From contig NW_025955003.1 in assembly GCF_022376445.1 (NCBI RefSeq), positions 233,117 through 297,116 on the forward strand: 64,000 nt of DNA. The letters are read 5' to 3'. Shown piece by piece: positions 1-11,589 of this stretch. The notes under the pieces were generated by a model. It made no database searches, was not told where the DNA came from, and worked only from the letters and a program-made list of their open reading frames with translations. How positions within the stretch are numbered: the stretch's first letter is position 1; every line of letters starts with the position of its first letter. Source of the DNA: Fomitopsis serialis. Its lineage: Eukaryota > Basidiomycota > Agaricomycetes > Polyporales > Fomitopsidaceae. The position numbers and the translations under genes are program-made.

Positions 1-1645
1 ATTGCCATCGACGCGGACATAAGCGTCGAGGATGCCTGCGACGTGAGTGGACTACCAGCCTGAGTGGCCAACGGCGTGCATTGCTGACCGGGATGCAGAT
101 GCTCCTCTCGAAAGACATCGCCTGCCTCGCTGTGAACGCCCGCCCAGGGACCTCGCCGCGCAGCACTCTGTATCACGGGTTGTTCGACGTAAGTCGCTCT
201 CGTCCGTGGACCCGAGTGCGCTGACCACGTTCCCCAGTTCTCCGACGTGAACGCATTCTTGACGCTCGCGGCGACCCAACACAAGCTCGCCTCGGAAGCT
301 TTGAAAGGAAGACCGCGTATACAGGAGATCCTGGCTGCCGCCAAGGCTGGGCGGGTACCAGTCCACCTCGTGAGCAGTGCGTGTCAAGCCGCCGTCGGAC
401 GTGTTGACGAGCCGGCACTGACATGAATGCACCACTACCTAGATCTCTCCGAGAAGAATCCGCTCGAGACGCTCCCGCATGACGCGACGATTGTTCCCTA
501 CTTGGAGTCGTCTCCCGCGGTGCACACAGAGGTGCAGTCACAACCGGCTTGTTTCACCAGCTTGCTAACTTGTATCGGAATCTTCAGTGCTCATCCAGTC
601 TGAGACAGACTCCACCTTCCTCGGGATGGTCTCCGACAGACGGCTGCTCTCCTGGTTCACGGCGTTCTGCCAATCCTCGCCGTCCTTCCTCCGCTATCTC
701 ACCAATCCCCTGAGCTCGCTCTCCCTTCCGTCGATGTACCTGTATCTCAGCGTCGTCGCCGCAAAGCGAGCGAGAGCGTGTTGGACGCGATGAAGCTCAT
801 GAGCGAGGAGGGCGTGAGCACGATCGCGATCGTGGAGGAGGAGGGTAGACTGCTCAGCGCTGTGAGCGTCAGCGACATCGGGAAGGTGGGCTACAGTCCA
901 CGCACGGTATCGCACGAGTAAAGGCTGATCACGGTGACAGATCGTTGTGCCCCAGCAGGACAACCAGATTCTCACTATGCCGCTCAATCAGTTCGTCGCT
1001 ATGATCAAGTCAGTCGCTCTGGAGTGCCGAATAACTCTCGTTGACCTCTCGGTTCAGGAGCCCGACGGGTCGACAGACGGTGTGGACAAGTTCCCCGTGT
1101 ACAGTGTCTCTCCTAACAGCACGCTATACTACACGATGCAGAAGCTTCTCGCTAGTATGTGCCATGTACTGTCGATATCGCCTCGCTGCTAAGCGCTGTG
1201 TTCCTAGCATCCTCGCATCGGCTCTTCGTGACTGACGACGCTGCACACTCACCTTCGTCCTTCCCTCCCACGAGCACCGGAAACCTCACAGGCATTGTTT
1301 CCACCGTCGACGGTACGTCCCTCCCTCGCACTCACCCGCAGCCCGCACTCACCTGCGGCAGTCCTCTCCCTCTTCGCACGCATCGCGAATCTGCCCGACG
1401 TCGACCCTACGCGGATGCAGCGCCACCGGCGCGCGTCGTCCACGTCCAGCAACTCCAACTCGTCGGGCTCGCGGTCGAGCGGGCGGAGCAGCTTCAGCTT
1501 CGGCACGGGCGACGGGCGCTCGCGGTCGAGCAGCAGGACGAGCCTCGGGCGGCTGTCGTTCTCCGGGGGCTCGGGCATACCGAGCGCGGACGGGAAGGGG
1601 TTCCAGTGGGCGGAGAGGGTGCTGTCGCCGGGGAAGCCGCAGTGA
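1..1645 (+). CDS. sds23: Sds23/Moc1-like CBS-domain protein (5' end outside window)
   Basis: Tandem-CBS protein of the fission-yeast Sds23/Moc1 family, known there as a regulator of phosphatase activity, stress response and the cell cycle. Exons I can place: 1-42, 99-188, 238-376, 443-531, 588-885, 941-1154, 1208-1312, 1362-1645. Recognisable family blocks in order are LLSKDIACLAV, SDVNAFL, NLSEKNPLE, GAHRVLI, VLDAMKLMSEEG, ILTMPLNQF, HRLFVTDD, and LFARIANLPDVDP followed by a serine-rich RRASS tail. Exon lengths sum to 1261; restoring one base at about 510 (before SRGAHR) and one at about 767 (between VVAA and ASESVLD) gives 1263, divisible by three, so two single-base deletions interrupt the frame. 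A 51-nt in-frame segment around 1012-1062 may be an intron with a weak donor; it does not change the frame. The start codon lies upstream of position 1. Family assignment is firm; the breaks look like sequence errors rather than decay. Confidence 0.85.
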
Positions 1646-2746
1646 CGCGTGGGTTTGGGAGTCCACGCTCATGCTGATCTGCTGCTGCAGGCGAGAAGCT
1701 ACTGCGTCGAGGAGGGTTCTGCAGAGATGGCACGCCCGTGAGAGCTCGAGGGCGAGTGTGAGCGGAGCCCTGGTATGCGTCTGCATGTCATAGAACTTTG
1801 GGCAGCGAAGAGGGTGGCCACCGCCGTGCCCGGCTTTCTTCCGTGTCTTTTCATCGTGTGGTTGGATTGGATGGTTCGCGTTAAAGGTTACTGCTGGCTC
1901 TGTGATCATTGTATTGATATGGCTACCAGCCTGCATTGTCACGCTGTGCTTCCCTTTGAAACTCTACTTAGACTTGACAGACCCAATATCATATGTAAGA
2001 AGACTGCAAGGCGCTACACCGGTTCACTTGAGACGGTTGGAGTGACGTCATATTCGGCGTTCCATAAAAGGCAGGCGACCTTCCTCTTCCGTCAAAACGC
2101 CGGTCGGAGTTTGACGCAGACATGCTTTCACCCTTGTTCAATGCCTTCCACTTTTCTTCTGAAAGCGTGGGTGAGTCAGTTGTGACTGAGTACCCTCGTT
2201 TGTGTGATTGATGGCTTGAGGACGGCCTTGTCAAGTTGGGCGTTACACAGCAGCTGTCAGCCAGACGTTCGGCGTGAGACCACGCAGCGCTCATAATGCA
2301 TAACCCTTGAAGCTCGTACTGGCCAACCACGAGAAGATGCACTGCATGCCATGGTTTCTTGCTTACAACAAGCATGTATGTACGTGAATCTCGCGACTGT
2401 CTCCTTTTCCAGTCATACTCAGAACTAACTCGTGTGCTGCGCACTGGCCAGTTACATCACTTTCCTCCGAGTCGTCGTCGGAGAAGCGTCAATGAGGTTA
2501 TATGGAGACTTGTCGGGTCTTGTGGATGACAGAATGCTGCAGAGGCTGTTTTTATGGACCCTGTCACAGCAGCTTAGCGAGTACGTTGAAATGATGCGGC
2601 GTGCGTTCCCGGCGATGCAGCTTGGGGCAGCAGACCGACAGCAGTGCTCAGCCCCACATCGAAAATGTATTAAATGGCCAGCTGAGTGGTGCACGAAACA
2701 CTTCCATTCTTCCTCTTCATAGTGGAGTGACGTTCCACGCCTCCGC
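1646..2746. other. Intergenic, no gene seen
   Basis: 3' flank of the Sds23-like gene and upstream region of the GH43 gene. Open frames here are short, lack recognisable motifs and overlap on both strands, so I support none of them. Confidence 0.5.
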
Positions 2747-2753
2747 TATATAA
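2747..2753 (+). promoter_or_regulatory. TATA box of the GH43 gene
   Basis: TATATAA lies 43-49 bases before the chosen GH43 start codon. A consensus TATA element close to the start suits an inducible secreted-enzyme gene. No other promoter element could be assigned. Confidence 0.45.
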
Positions 2754-2795
2754 CTTTACCGTGCTGCATCTCCTTTGCTTTACCTTGTCTTCACG

Positions 2796-4097
2796 ATGCA
2801 GCACTTAAGTTTCGCGTTTGCCCTTCTCGCTTTTCTATCCTTCTTCCATTCGACGACCTGTGTACCAATGCGGCGCGCAACGTACCATAATCGTGAGCCC
2901 CTCCCTGTATCACCCCCACCCGACCTAGCACTGACCAGCGAACCCAGCCATCGTCCCCGGGATCGGCGCCGACCCCTGGATGATCCAGCACGGCAGCGAC
3001 TACTACCTCACCTACACGACGGGCACCAACGTCCAGCTCCGCAAGTCGTCGAACATCGCGCAGTTCAACGTGACCCCGACCGTCGTGTACACCCCCGCCA
3101 ACGGCAGCGGCCTCAGTGCCGTCTGGGCCCCGGAGCTGCACTACATCGGCGGCGAGTTCTATATCTACGTCGCGATGGTCAACGGCAGCGACGCGAACAA
3201 CCACCACATGTACGCGCTGAAGGGGAAGAGCCAGGAGCCGCTCGATGGGTTTGACGTAAGCTCTCTTGGCCGGCGTTGAGTGGGCGGGGGGGCTGACGCG
3301 GATCGGCGCAGTTTGTTGGTGAGGTCGGCACTCCGGACAACAACTGGGCGATCGACGGCACTGTCTTTCAGGTGAGACACGTTCAGAATCAACCAAAATA
3401 ACACAGGCTGACCGCGTCGCGTCCAGTACGAGAACGGCGAGCTGTACTTCATCTGGTCCGGCTGGGCAAACACCACCGCGACGATGTGGCAGAACCTCTA
3501 CATCGCCAAGATGGACTCGCCTACGAAGATCACGGGCGAGCGCGTCCTCATCCACCAGCCGAACCTGGCGTGGCAGCAGACCGTCGACAGCAGCGGAACC
3601 CACGCCATCAACGAGGGTCCAGAGATCCTGGTCCACAACAACAGGACGTTCCTGATCTACTGTGAGTCAGCCTCGATCGCCGGAAGACATCCGACTCAAA
3701 TGCCTCCGCCCTGATACAGCCGCCGCGGCGAGCTGGACGGAAAACTACTGCCTCGCCATGATGGGCATCGACGGCGGTAAAGACCCCCGTAAGTCGTCCT
3801 TACCTTCCACATCGCACCTCCGCTGAACGGACCTTCGCAGTCGTCGCGAGCAACTGGTGGACGCTCGACAGCCGCCCCGTGTTCTCCAAGTCCGCCGTCG
3901 CGTTCGGCCCCGGCCACGCGAGCTTCACGTACGACCACGACGGCACGCCGTACATCGTCTACCACGCCATGGCGGACCCGAACGCGGGCTGGAACGGCCG
4001 CACGATCCGCACGCAGACCTTTGGCTGGAACGACGATAGCTCGCCTGCGTTCCCATCCCCGGTGGGACTGAACACGTCGCTGCCGTTGCCAGCTTGA
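2796..4097 (+). CDS. Secreted glycoside hydrolase family 43 (arabinan-active type)
   Basis: Six exons (2796-2892, 2948-3255, 3312-3371, 3427-3661, 3720-3788, 3841-4097) give 341 residues with no frame break. The start at 2796 opens a hydrophobic signal peptide (LSFAFALLAFLSFFHS), so the enzyme is predicted to be secreted. The mature protein is a single five-bladed propeller domain with the GH43 acidic triad in order: Asp in GADPW (general base), Asp in AIDGT (pKa modulator) and Glu in NEGPE (general acid). VWAPELH is also typical. GH43 members act on arabinose- or xylose-containing hemicellulose and pectin side chains by inverting hydrolysis; I cannot separate arabinofuranosidase, arabinanase and xylosidase from sequence alone. 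There is no carbohydrate-binding module. Intron 1 falls just after the signal peptide. Confidence 0.88.
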
Positions 4098-6404
4098 ATC
4101 AGAAGGGTAGGGTGAAGGCTGTTGGAACGGACCTCGCAATGCATGTCACAGAACGGACCGGACGTTTTAATGTACGCTACATAATAGTTATTGCAGTGTT
4201 AGCGAATACACCGTCTTTATTGAGCCTACCCTTGGACATGGCGTCATTGAGAGCCCGAGTTGTGAGGTACGTTACGTTACGAGGCAACAGGCTCGCGGGT
4301 CCATCGCATCTAGAACGGGTTGGCGATAAGGATGTGAAGGAAGTGGCCTGCGCAGTTCGACGTGTTGCCTTGATTGAGATCCCGCCTTAAATGCGTTCAA
4401 TTGTGACACATGGGCGCGAAGCGTCGCACCCTATAGACGAGCTCCACTTCAGAATAGAGAAGCTTAGTATGTTGTACATGTCTCTGATGAGACAGTCCCT
4501 GCCGTGCTCACAGTGGTCACCAAGTTGCTGGCATCGTCTTGAGGCCTGATCGCATGCATTGCATTGCATATGGGAAGCGGCTCAATTGGAACGGTGCTTT
4601 CGCTTGTTCCGCCCACCCTCAAGATTCGCAATTACCAGGTTGCTCTGATAGCAGATGTACAAAGAGAGTCAACCGACAATGTGCGAAAAATTTGGGATTC
4701 GATGCTCACGGAAGAAATAACTGCACGCGGGGTAAGCAGTCAACACAATACCTTGCTCGCAGAGCAAGATCCAAATGAAATGTCGCCGGGGGCCTTCACA
4801 CCTGCTTGTCGCTGTTGATGATCTCGCCCAACTTGCGAAGCATCGGTCATGGGCCTGTCTGGCATTCGGCAGGACAACGTCGTCTAGCGAGAGAAAGCGG
4901 AACTGTATTAGTACTAGTTGTGCGGCCCGTGCGCCGCGCATGTTTGAAGACTCGGTTGCGAGCTGCTTCGTGCGCAGAAAATCCGAGATCCAACTACGTA
5001 GTCTCAAATTGCCTGTCTTCCCATCACAGGTATGTAGAACGACATTGTGGGTGTCGCGTCTCCGTGGGCATATTGGCCACGAGGCGCAAGGAATTGAAGA
5101 GAACGTCGAGTGTGTCCCCAACAAGCTCAATTGAGACAGTGGCATCCCGGGCTCGCGCAGCGAGATGGTGACGTCCTGGCCAAAATCGGGGCAATAGGCT
5201 TGAATTTCCCACATAAGAGAGAGTAGCGGGAAGGCGCCACGACGCTTCCACTGCCAGTGTACTGTCGAGCCAAATCTTCACACATTCATGGGCAAGTGGA
5301 GTCTACGTGCCAGATCGGAGGTATACAGCCAGTAACTGTAAGCGATCGATTGTCAGGAACGCAAACGACACGAGGTAAGCAGGGGCGCACTATATCCTGG
5401 GGTGGGGCCTCGGCTGACAACATCAAGCCAGTTTGAATGCAGTAGAGTGTTTTGCAAATAACTGTCGGAGTGAAATTGAACGGTTGAGGTGGAGCTGAGG
5501 TCTGGTCGTCGTGGAACTGGTCGACCAGTGCCTCCCACTATAGATGCAAGGGGAAATTGGCCGCGTCAAAGTTGTGGTCTGGTGGTGGCGTGAACTCCCA
5601 GAGTTGTTGCCAAAATCCTCACTTAGTCACTGGCGACCGGAGACAGGGCACGGTATGAGGTGACGTATTGCGCTAGCCTCCTAAGCCATGAGCAATAGAT
5701 ACACCGACCGCGTCTGGATGATCGAAGCTAAGTGCGATGCGGGGCTGAAATGAGCCTGGGGTTAGCGTGGTTGGTACGTGGGGCATCCCGCACGCGGTAC
5801 GCTATACCGATTGCGTCGACAGGGCGGATAGGAGGAGGAGGCTGCCGGCCACTGGCAGCAAATTGCTGCGGATTGAGGCTCCGGTCTCCTCTGTAGATAG
5901 GGCTCTCGGGACTTGTTCCTACTGATACTAGCGTCCATTGTGCGCCATTGATTTCCTGAAGTAAGTATGAACAGTCAATCAGTACTACACGTCGAGGAAA
6001 GTTGGTTCGCCGCTGCGCACGTCGCATCGATGTCGTTCACCCTCCCATCTCGGCTGCGACAGAAAACACATGCATCTGCATGGACTGCTACAATCAGCAT
6101 AATTTTCTGCGAAGCTTGCGAACCACCTGCAGACGGAGAGGCGAGCCGGGGCGCGTATGAACCGAAGGCGGTGGGCGGGCACAGAAAGCGAGAGGGCAGC
6201 CTCTCGAGCGCTCTCGGATCTGGCTCGGTGCCTCTCGGACTGATCGAGACGTAGGCGCCCGTCAACGCGACAATCACATGCAGAACGCGCGACGCGATAT
6301 AACCCTGCAGTCTGGCGCAACGCTGCTCCTCATCTTATCGTGTTCCTTTATTTTCCTCGCACACGACCCTACCACCTCTGCAGTAGCCTGCGCACAAGCC
6401 AACG
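4098..6404. other. 2.3 kb without a supported gene; faint minus-strand coding signal
   Basis: Most of this stretch has only short overlapping frames. On the minus strand between about 5281 and 4669 two adjacent frames read like protein (KIWLDSTLAVEASW, then VSIELVGDTLDVLF). They have no start context, no domain I recognise and in-frame stops between them. They may be a decayed gene or chance. The last ~250 bases before 6405 are the perilipin promoter, with a TATA-like ATATAAC near 6297. Confidence 0.3.
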
Positions 6405-7637
6405 ATGGCAACGCAAACCACCCAAGAGACGACCCGCACACCCGAGCTCACCATCATCACCCGCGTCGCGTCCATCCCCCTCGTCGCGTCCTCCCTGAGT
6501 ACCCTCCACGACACGCTCACGAACAACGCGCTCACCCGCCAACCCTACACGACTGCCACCACCCTCTCCAAGTCCGCGCTCGGGTACGCGGAGCCCCTCC
6601 AACACCGCTTCGCGCCTCTGCTCGTCCGCGCGGACGAGTACGCCAACCTTGGCTTTGACGCAGTCGAGAGCAGGTACCCGTACCCGTTCAAGACAACACC
6701 GGAGGACATCGTCAAGGACTTCAAGACACGCAGCGACAATGCGAAAGACCTCGCGAACAAGACTATTGACGAGCGAGTGAAGAGCCCTGTGGCGAACGTC
6801 GCAGGGGGCATCGACCAGGTGCGTACCATGCCGGCGATCAGCATTGTTGCAGCCCTTACATACCGCCCCTGTCTAGCGCTTCGCACCGATCGTTGACTAC
6901 TTCCAACTCGCGGTCTCCAAAATATACCCTGTTACTAACGGCTCTGCGGAGCCTGCACACCCGGAGACGAAGTACCAGTACCAGCGCGCCTACGCCCTCT
7001 CCAAGGAGCTCACCGAGCAGCTTCGCACTTACTCCACTGAGCAGCTCAACCAGCTCAAGACGCACAATGCGCTCGTCAAGCGTGCATCGGGGACAGCCCA
7101 CGACATCTCCACGCTCGCGTCGACGAGCTACGGTACCGCCCAGACAAAAGGTGCGCACAACGTCTGCATCACCCGGGCTGAGCTGACGCAATGTCCCTCC
7201 ACCCCTCTCCAGTGCACACACTCTCTGACACGATGCTCACCGAGCTGCACCAGGTGCGCGCGACAACAGCCGCCCTCCCCGCCCACGCCCAAGCAGCCTT
7301 CTCCGACATCTCGCAGCAGCTCTCCTCGACGATCTCCGACCTGACCGTGATCCTCAAGTCCGAGGAGCCGGTGCACGCGAAGGTGACGAAGGTCAAGGAG
7401 ACCGTGCAGGAGCGCGTGCAGCCGATCCTCGCGGCCGCGGCCGCGCGTGTGCAGGAGATGCTGAGCGTCGTGCGCGCGCGCGTGGGCGAGAAGACGGAGC
7501 AGGGCAAGACGGTCGTCGGTGATGGCATTGTGCTGGGCGAGGGCGCGGTGGTGGAGACAGTAGAGAGTGTGAAGCCATCGGAGGAGGCGGCGGCCCCTGT
7601 GACGGTGGCGAACGGGAACGGGAACGGGCATGCTTGA
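6405..7637 (+). CDS. Perilipin-like lipid-droplet protein
   Basis: Three exons (6405-6818, 6877-7150, 7213-7637) encode 370 residues in one uninterrupted frame. The protein has no signal peptide and no membrane segment. It is almost entirely amphipathic helix, with a repeating Ala/Thr/Ser/Glu/Lys pattern such as VKETVQERVQPILAAAAARV, as in perilipin (PAT) proteins. The N-terminal third (VASIPLVASSLSTLHDTL, SKSALGYAEPLQ, ADEYANLGFDAVESRYP) matches fungal Mpl1/perilipin proteins, which coat lipid droplets and limit lipase access. The C-terminus ends in a Gly/Asn-rich tail. A TATA-like site lies about 100 bases upstream. An alternative label would be a generic coiled-coil stress protein, but the N-terminal block favours perilipin. 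Confidence 0.75.
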
Positions 7638-8784
7638 AGGGTCTCTTCCGAGTGTGGTGGCTTGGTGGTGGCTCGGTTCCTCGATTTCTTCCTTCTCGAA
7701 AGGCGTCGTCCCCAGATGTTTACAACTTAGCGGTGTTGCAATGTGCTGCAGCACTGATACTTTATTCGTCTCTCTTCTCCTCTGCCCTGCCATAGACGAT
7801 GCAGCTACGCCCCTCTCTTAGACACCTGGATTTCGTACGATGTATTACAAACTCGTAGACGACGCTTGTAATGTTATAGGCTGTCTCAATGGAATTACAT
7901 AAGTCATCTGACCATTCTCGATTTTGCATGAAGGGTAGGTGACCACGTTACCGTATGTGAAGGGACAGCCCGCTGAAGCGCTGACGATTGACAACGATGT
8001 CACTAGCCTCAGTTTAACGTACAGTGTACACCTCGACTGTATATTGGATAATTAAGAACATTCGATGTCAGCAGATACTACGGGATCGTTCGCGCGAAGA
8101 CGAACTCAATCAACATCTTCTTGTGACTTCCCAATGAGTGCGCAAAGGTCTTGAAAGCGACCGGGTGACGGATAGCAAGCTTCCTGTACTCGGGATCCCC
8201 CATCCCCTCCGGTCCAGAAGCTAGTGCCATTTCATTTCCGAGTCTTGGCTGCCCCGGGAGCTCAGGAACACACCTCAGCACCTCCGTTACAGAAGCTGGG
8301 CTGGCACCGCTGAGCTTCTCCGTCAGAGGTAAAAGACCGGCGCACCTTCGCAACCTAGGGTATACTCTTTGTTGTCTGCATCAGTTTTGAGGTGAGGACG
8401 ACCGGGGCTTAGTTGGTAACGAACACCGAGCTAGGATATCGCACTGGCCTGTACATTTTCTGGTGAGCGACAGCTTGGAAATACATATCAGTGCTTTCAC
8501 GGCGACTGGGCTCGTGCCACGATCGAATGACTGCATCAGTCCTGGGCTCCGCCTTGCTGCAGGATCTGGAGTCCGAGCTTGGAAGGCTTGAGGTCACTGA
8601 GTGCGCGCAGTCATGACGTCCCGCCAGGCCTAGTAGTATGCACAGTCAATACACATTATACAAGTGAATCAGTCACGGGATACTGCGGTACAATACAGGG
8701 TGATGCGAAGCGACGAAAAGAGCCCATCGGCAGCGAAAGGCCGCAGCATAAACTTGTGCAACAGCAGGCTAAGCGTAAGCAAGG
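7638..8784. other. Intergenic between convergent genes
   Basis: 3' flanks of the perilipin gene and the minus-strand membrane-protein gene. A minus-strand frame at 8353-8078 (91 codons, containing GNEMALASGPEGMGDPEY) reads like protein but has no recognised domain. It could be the last exon of a small hypothetical gene. Confidence 0.3.
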
Positions 8785-10366
8785 TCAGGAACTACAAGCA
8801 CCGAGACCCTGATCCTGGAGGTACATGTCTGACATGACTATGAAACCTCCAACAGCAGGGACTATCAGCGCAGCGACGCTGGCGTAATGCACGCCCACCG
8901 GGATGACCGTGCCCACGCGCTTCCAGATGGCCCAGAATACGATGTTCCCAGGGACGAGAGCTGGTCAGACGCCAGCCACGCCATCATCCACGCCCTCTGG
9001 GCCACAGTGCTGTGTGCGGCGCGGAAGTGGCTCAGGGCGTAAATCAGGCCGTGCGGCAGGATCATGGCGGCCAGAAATAGCGTCAGGGTTATGGCGGCCT
9101 CCGATGGCGAGATCCTGCGGTGCTTCGCGACCTCGTGGTCGTCGACTATACCGTCGTGGCGCAGCGAGGAGACGGTGAAGCGGTAGGCGCGGGTCGCCTC
9201 TACACTCTCTTCGGTGCAGAGGGTGAATTTCCTCTCCCATTCAGATGTCTCCACGACGAGTTTCTTCTCCGAGGGTGTGCGCTCGTCCGCGACCGTCTGC
9301 ATGCGCACCGCGACATATCCAGTGTGGCTCCTGTCGCCCACCGACGGTTTGCCCACCTTGCGCACAGTCCCGATCGCGCCGTCGAAGTGCGCGCCCGGGC
9401 GGTGCTCCGCCTCGTGCAGGACCGGCGTGCGGAGGAGGTGCCCGCTCGCGTACTCGCCGACGATCGACGCGCACAGGATGTTCATCACCGACATGAGCGC
9501 GTACGGGAAGACCGACAGGCCGTACGCGGCGTAGCCCCAGCGCGCGACCTGCGCACCCTCCGTGGAGTAGAGCGTGTACGTCGCGGCGATGATCTGCACG
9601 ACGGAGACGAGCATCTGCATGACGCCCGATGCGCGGTGGATCTTGATGTTGATTGTCGGGTCGAGGTCGCGCGCGATGAGGTGCTCCGTGTAGGACTTGT
9701 CTGCGGGGACGGCGAGGGAGTAGCCGGCGGGGACCCGGATGTGGCCGTGGATGCTGCGGTTCTTGAGATCTGATTCTATGGGCCAGTGGGTTTCATTCTG
9801 GTTGTCGATCTCGATGACTGCGTACGAGCACCGATCGTCCTCCAGGCTGGGGTGATGGTCAATGGACGGTCAAGGGCAAGGGCGAGGAGGAGCTACGTAC
9901 TCAGCTTTCTCGTAGTCAACACCCGGGCCAATTTGCGCAAAACGATCTCCCATCGGTTGATGGTCCCAACCTGCGCAGCGGACCACGACAAGGATCGCGC
10001 CGTGGTGCAGGGCGGCGAGGACGTCGTTCCCCTTGCATCGTACATGCTCTGCGATGAGGATGATTGTCCTTGCGAGGGCGCCAAACGGCAGGAGCAGCGA
10101 GATTAGTGGGGTCCAATAGCCCCGGTCTCGGCGTGTCACTCGTTCTGTGTACCGGCCTACCTCTGCAGCGATAGGCACTGCGGCTGCATGGCGATGTAGT
10201 TGGTGGTTATGTAGACAAGGAAATTCCATATGGCGATGGCATTCTGGTAGCATATGAAGGTCGGGAGTTCAGGGATTTCCTGGGCGGGTGCTGAGTGTGC
10301 GGGGATGGCGAGGAGGGTCAGGATGGCGAGGATGCGGGTAAGGAGGAAGACGGGTGCGTAGGCCAT
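8785..10366 (-). CDS. Fungal multi-pass membrane protein of unknown function
   Basis: Read leftwards from ATG at 10366. The first exon starts with a hydrophobic leader (ILAILTLLAIPAHSA) and a membrane segment (IWNFLVYITTNYIA). Further exons carry PLISLLLPFGALARTIILI, then a soluble stretch with HIRVPAGYSLAVP. After that come MLVSVVQIIAATYTLYS and YGLSVFPYALMSVMNIL, a ~150-residue polar loop, AAITLTLFLAAMILPHGLIYAL, and a final pair of helices ending with a stop at 8785. This layout recurs in Agaricomycete hypothetical membrane proteins; I do not know its function. The frame slips at 8951-8953 (CCC on the coding strand, where CCCC restores NIVFWAIWKRVG). The junction between exon 1 (donor near 10159) and the next exon is also out of phase, so the exon model is incomplete. 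Real gene, uncertain structure. Confidence 0.6.
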
Positions 10367-11589
10367 ATCCTGTGGCTTGTCATGGAAGCTCAGCGGAAGC
10401 GATCTTATAACGGTCCAATTTGGGTTCGGTACACACCTGTTCGTCGCGTGCGCGGCCCGCCTCGCCTTTATAGCATTCCTAGTGGCAAACCTCGCCGAAA
10501 GTACAGAACCACGTATGAAAGGACCACAAAGACGAGGTAGGGATCCGCGCGGTGTGGGGCTGGCCGCTGGTAAGAAGCTTGCTGTCACCAGTTGGCAGCG
10601 CCAAAAATACAGCGCAATAACTAAGATACCCTGCGCGACACGTCGGGCTATGTCAGCATAGCGTCTATGGAAATGCTGTCGGACTCACGGCGAGGTCGTC
10701 TAACATTGCTTCTGCTGCCACACACTGTATGGAGAGAAGCGCAAGACGGGCTTCTAGCTGCGAAATTAATAGACGACGGCGGAATTAAAGCGTCAGGATC
10801 CCCCAGACGGGTAGCCCTGTGTCTAATGAAGAACTGCAGCCACACATGCAGCCGGAGCCACAGTGGCAAGCTGTTCACAATGTCAGTGATAGAGAACTAT
10901 AGCCGGAGTGTGGTGTTTTCGCATAAGGTCACCGTACGCGTATGCGAACGGTGGCGGTAGGTGCGGGCCGGCCGTGACCGTGAAGGTACATTGAAGTTCG
11001 AATCACGTGTCAAAGTGCCGACGTGTCTGGTCGCGTCTAATACTAAACCAGCAAGGCTACTCGCCACCAGTACGCGTCGCGATCCTTACATTTGACTTAC
11101 ACTGAGACTGGGGAGGACTGGCTACCTGGCGACATCCTCTGAGTATTGCACGCTCAAAATTCTGCGCATTTGGTTGCCAATCTGTTGTTGTAGGTAGACT
11201 TCGCACCGCGAGTGAGGATGAGACGAGAGGATGAATTACAGGGCTCGTAGGGAGCCCTATTTATACTATGTAGATACATAGCCACTTCGTGTACAGTGAG
11301 TGGCGAGAGATAGAGAGACAAAGCCAAGAGAACAAAGCACACACATGCTAAAGCGTAGGGTAACGTAGGTGGTCCGTGAGACAAGCAAAGCGATCGTCGT
11401 GTGGCGACGATCGTGTCAAAGCGTTGGGGTGACGAAGCCTTTCGGCGGCGGCGCAGCTTGTCGACAGCGCACAAAGCGCAAACTACGACACAATCTTGCT
11501 ACTTAGTGATTACCTGTGTGTAGCCTGGCTATAACTCCGGTTTGGCAGGTTTCTGTGTGCTCGACCATCCCCTCAGTTCATCCTTGCGA
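10367..11589. other. Divergent intergenic region
   Basis: Shared upstream region of the membrane-protein gene (minus) and the glucosyltransferase gene (plus). No convincing gene. A GTTCGAATC string near 10993 resembles a tRNA B box but has no A box or foldable tRNA around it. Confidence 0.5.

Noticed and set aside
10985..11005. tRNA B-box-like GTTCGAATC (and a similar one near 27922)
   Set aside because: No A box at the right distance and no cloverleaf could be folded around either.
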